Shown: positions 63,651 through 64,000 of the stretch, one piece after another
Layout of the letters: each line of letters starts with the position of its first letter
Numbering within the stretch: position 1 is the first letter of the stretch
Source of the DNA: JANQKX01 sp039028695
GTDB lineage: Bacteria; Pseudomonadota; Alphaproteobacteria; Kiloniellales; Kiloniellaceae
Assembly: GCA_039028695.1 (NCBI GenBank)
Contig: JBCCHN010000006.1
Span: forward strand, 19,345-83,344
Reading direction: 5' to 3'
DNA length: 64,000 bases
Made by a program: the position numbers and the translations under genes
Notes under the pieces: generated by a model
What the model was told of the DNA's origin: nothing
Seen by the model: only the letters and a program-made list of their open reading frames with translations
The model's database searches: none

Positions 63651-64000
63651 ATGACCGAAGAACTCAGCCGTACCTCCGCCCTTGCATCCCGCCACCGCGA
63701 CCTGGGCTCGGGCCTGGAAGATTGGAACGGCATGGGCACGGCCTGGGGCTACAATTCCGATCCCAACGACGAACACGATGCGGTGCGCGAGGCGGTGGGG
63801 ATGTTTGACATGTCGCCGCTGAAAAAAGTCTTTGTGCGTGGCGCCGATGCCATGGCGGTATTGGACCACCTAACCACGCGGGACATACGCCGTATTGAAC
63901 CGGGACAATCGGCCTATCTTTCGGTCCTTACCGAGCAAGGCACCATGGCGGACGATGCCATCGTCTCCAATAACGGTGGCGATGAATGGATGATCGTCCA
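63651..64000 (+). CDS. GcvT-family aminomethyltransferase, 3' end outside window
   Basis: From ATG 63651 (ribosome site AGGGAG) the first 116 residues read as a GcvT-family folate-binding protein, with REAVGMFDMSPLKKVFVRGADAMAVLDHLTTRD and a following GQSAYLSVLTEQGTMADDAIV. It forms an operon with the MttB-type gene, 23 bases after it. It probably passes the methyl group from a methylated amine to tetrahydrofolate. The substrate side cannot be judged because the gene is cut at the window end. Confidence 0.85.
   Translation, partial: MTEELSRTSALASRHRDLGSGLEDWNGMGTAWGYNSDPNDEHDAVREAVGMFDMSPLKKVFVRGADAMAVLDHLTTRDIRRIEPGQSAYLSVLTEQGTMADDAIVSNNGGDEWMIV

Overview
The window looks like a chromosomal segment of a marine-type alphaproteobacterium, probably near the Rhodospirillales. 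Support comes from a CpdR-type receiver, a GapR/DUF2312 protein, a DUF1244 protein, a fused indolepyruvate oxidoreductase-type protein, and many GcvT, MttB and proline-racemase family enzymes that act on osmolytes and methylated amines. No database search was possible; all assignments rest on reading motifs and context.

The window splits into two halves at a tRNA-Val(GAC) gene near 33.7 kb. The left part (1-33.7 kb) is lower in GC, gapped, and carries broken genes, remnants of an IS110 element and an integrase, and two dispersed repeats. Its first 2.2 kb is the edge of an aryl-polyene or xanthomonadin-like pigment cluster (COG4648-like membrane protein, acyl carrier protein, halogenase-family flavoprotein). 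Positions 2415-2438 repeat the 3' end of the tRNA-Val gene in the same orientation (22 of 24 bases). This suggests that about 31 kb between 2415 and 33.7 kb is, or was, an island inserted at that tRNA. Its cargo includes a LacI-controlled twin-ATPase ABC importer with a dihydroxyacetone-kinase-type enzyme; two GcvT-fold demethylases (one DmdA-like) with a LysR regulator and a DMT exporter; an RND efflux pair with an AraC regulator; a winged-helix/alpha-beta-hydrolase regulator divergent from a diiron protein and an OsmC-like protein; a flavin monooxygenase; and a 994-residue kinase-like/transmembrane/TolB-like/TPR protein, the most unusual gene here.

The right part (33.9-64 kb) is GC-rich, tightly packed and core-like: malonyl-CoA synthetase, CpdR, an N-formylglutamate amidohydrolase, a GNAT acetyltransferase, a lytic transglycosylase-like protein, a class V aminotransferase with a methyltransferase, and an S9 peptidase. 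A four-gene operon follows, with 4-hydroxyproline epimerase, glycerate 2-kinase, pyruvate kinase and a proline-racemase homologue whose catalytic cysteines are Ser and Thr. Then come YbdK-type ligase, DUF1244, GapR, the indolepyruvate oxidoreductase-type protein, a sulfatase and a sugar-nucleotide epimerase. The right end holds two LysR regulators, an SHMT-like enzyme, a non-pyrrolysine MttB-family methyltransferase and the start of a GcvT gene, probably a one-carbon demethylation locus.

A recurring theme is import and C1-demethylation or epimerisation of small osmolytes (methylated amines or sulfonium compounds, hydroxyprolines, polyol-ketoses), each under a local LysR or LacI regulator.
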